Origin: an uncultured Porphyromonadaceae bacterium
Lineage (GTDB): Bacteria > Bacteroidota > Bacteroidia > Bacteroidales > Muribaculaceae
Direction: 5' to 3'
NCBI GenBank assembly: GCA_905193485.1
Contig: CAJJOX010000107.1
Span: 1-7,473, forward strand
Length of the DNA: 7,473 nt
Positions within the stretch are counted from its first letter, which is position 1. The number at the start of each line of letters is the position of its first letter. The notes under the pieces are model-generated. The model was given only the letters and a program-made list of their open reading frames with translations. It was not told the origin of the DNA and ran no database searches. Shown here piece by piece: positions 6,878 through 7,473 of the stretch. The translations under genes were made by a program, and so were the position numbers.

Positions 6878-7473
6878 ATGGATCCCTACGAATTTGCCGA
6901 ACGGATATTTCTCAATCTTCCTTACGATCCGAACGAGCAGCAGATCAGCCTCATCGCGGCGCTGGCTCGTTTTTGCTCCGCGTCCGACGACGGACGGTCC
7001 AACCCCGTATTCCTCCTCAACGGCTACGCAGGCACCGGGAAAACATCGCTCACCGGAGCACTCGTCAAGGCGTTGCGCGGGGTGATGCTGCCGGTCGTGC
7101 TGATGGCTCCTACCGGACGCGCAGCCAAAGTGTTCGGCAATTTCGCCGGATATCCGGCATCCACCATCCATCGGCGCATCTATCGCTCGGCCGACGGCTC
7201 ACTGCCGGGCGGTTCGTCTGTCGACGTTGCGGAAAACACACTTGTCGACGCCGTGTTCATCGTCGACGAAGCATCGATGATAGGCGACGGCGGTTCGGGC
7301 AACGACGGATATGGTGGCCGCGCCAATCTCCTTGAAGACCTTATTCAATATGTCTATGGCGGCGAACGTTGCCGCTTGATTTTGCTTGGCGACACCGCTC
7401 AGCTTCCCCCCGTCGGATGCTCCGTGAGTCCCGCGATGGATCCCGCCATCCTTCCAGGCTCCGGACTTAAGGT
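6878..7473 (+). CDS. RecD-like / AAA_30 superfamily 1 DNA helicase, 3' end missing
   Basis: The ATG at 6878 opens a frame with no stop to the window edge, giving 198 residues (MDPYEFAERIFLNLPYDPNE...). Helicase motifs appear in order: a Q-motif-like start (NEQQISLI, 19-26), Walker A GYAGTGKTS (49-57), motif Ia LMAPTGRAAKV (75-85), the STIHRRIY segment (95-102), Walker B FIVDEAS (127-133), and motif III GDTAQLPPVG (171-180). This is the pattern of RecD-type superfamily 1B helicases, ATP-driven 5'-3' translocases. A Gly/Asn-rich loop (135-148) follows Walker B before LLEDLIQYVYGGERCRLILLGD; I recall a similar loop in stand-alone Bacteroidota relatives. The C-terminal helicase domain would lie beyond the window. 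There is no RecB or RecC gene here, so it is probably a stand-alone helicase, not a RecBCD subunit; its role in repair or recombination is inferred. It is divergent from bcp and preceded by its own -7 box. Confidence 0.9.
   Translation, partial: MDPYEFAERIFLNLPYDPNEQQISLIAALARFCSASDDGRSNPVFLLNGYAGTGKTSLTGALVKALRGVMLPVVLMAPTGRAAKVFGNFAGYPASTIHRRIYRSADGSLPGGSSVDVAENTLVDAVFIVDEASMIGDGGSGNDGYGGRANLLEDLIQYVYGGERCRLILLGDTAQLPPVGCSVSPAMDPAILPGSGLK

Noticed and set aside
6785..7171. 128-codon minus-strand frame over the promoter gap and helicase start
   Set aside because: It runs antisense through the Walker A region of the helicase, covers the promoter gap, and has no recognisable motif.
1..7473. 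A defence system, CRISPR array, mobile element or integrated phage
   Set aside because: No direct repeat array, terminal inverted repeats, transposase, integrase or defence-type effector was seen; the helicase and UvrA fit ordinary DNA repair.

Overview
The window looks like ordinary chromosome from a gut-type member of the order Bacteroidales. A Muribaculaceae-like genome is my best guess, from protein flavour and moderately GC-rich coding sequence. Support comes from a C-terminal CHU_C/type IX sorting-type domain, TAnnTTTG promoter boxes, the lack of clear Shine-Dalgarno sequences, a Bacteroidetes-style UvrA and a GH5_7-like mannanase. The family-level placement is inference.

Layout. Three genes run rightward in the left two thirds. 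The first is the 3' part of a large surface or secreted protein ending in a CHU_C domain (2-1213). It is followed by a secreted lytic transglycosylase of the MltD/SLT type (1272-2207) and a full-length UvrA excision-repair ATPase (2207-5065). The transglycosylase stop and the first UvrA start share one base (TGATG), so these two are very probably co-transcribed and translationally coupled. Two genes run leftward, read from right to left: a Bcp/PrxQ-type peroxiredoxin (6798-6346) and then a single-domain GH5 beta-mannanase (6349-5075). Their stop and start overlap as ATGA. uvrA and the mannanase gene converge tail to tail with only 9 bases between them. At the right edge a RecD-like/AAA_30 helicase starts at 6878 and runs off the window. 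It is divergent from the peroxiredoxin gene across a 79-base AT-rich gap that holds two back-to-back Bacteroidetes -7 boxes.

How the genes relate. UvrA (nucleotide excision repair), the helicase (DNA processing) and the peroxiredoxin (peroxide removal) are housekeeping or stress functions. The transglycosylase remodels peptidoglycan. The mannanase and the CHU_C protein face outward. I see no sign that they form one pathway; the tight junctions look like genome economy. Gene boundaries are tight, so no stretch over 300 bases lacks a gene. I saw no tRNA, rRNA, CRISPR array, insertion sequence, attachment site or convincing intrinsic terminator. I found no evidence of a new biological system. 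The points most worth checking are the UvrA subtype with a degraded first zinc site, the overlapping divergent promoters, and the coupled peroxiredoxin-mannanase pair.
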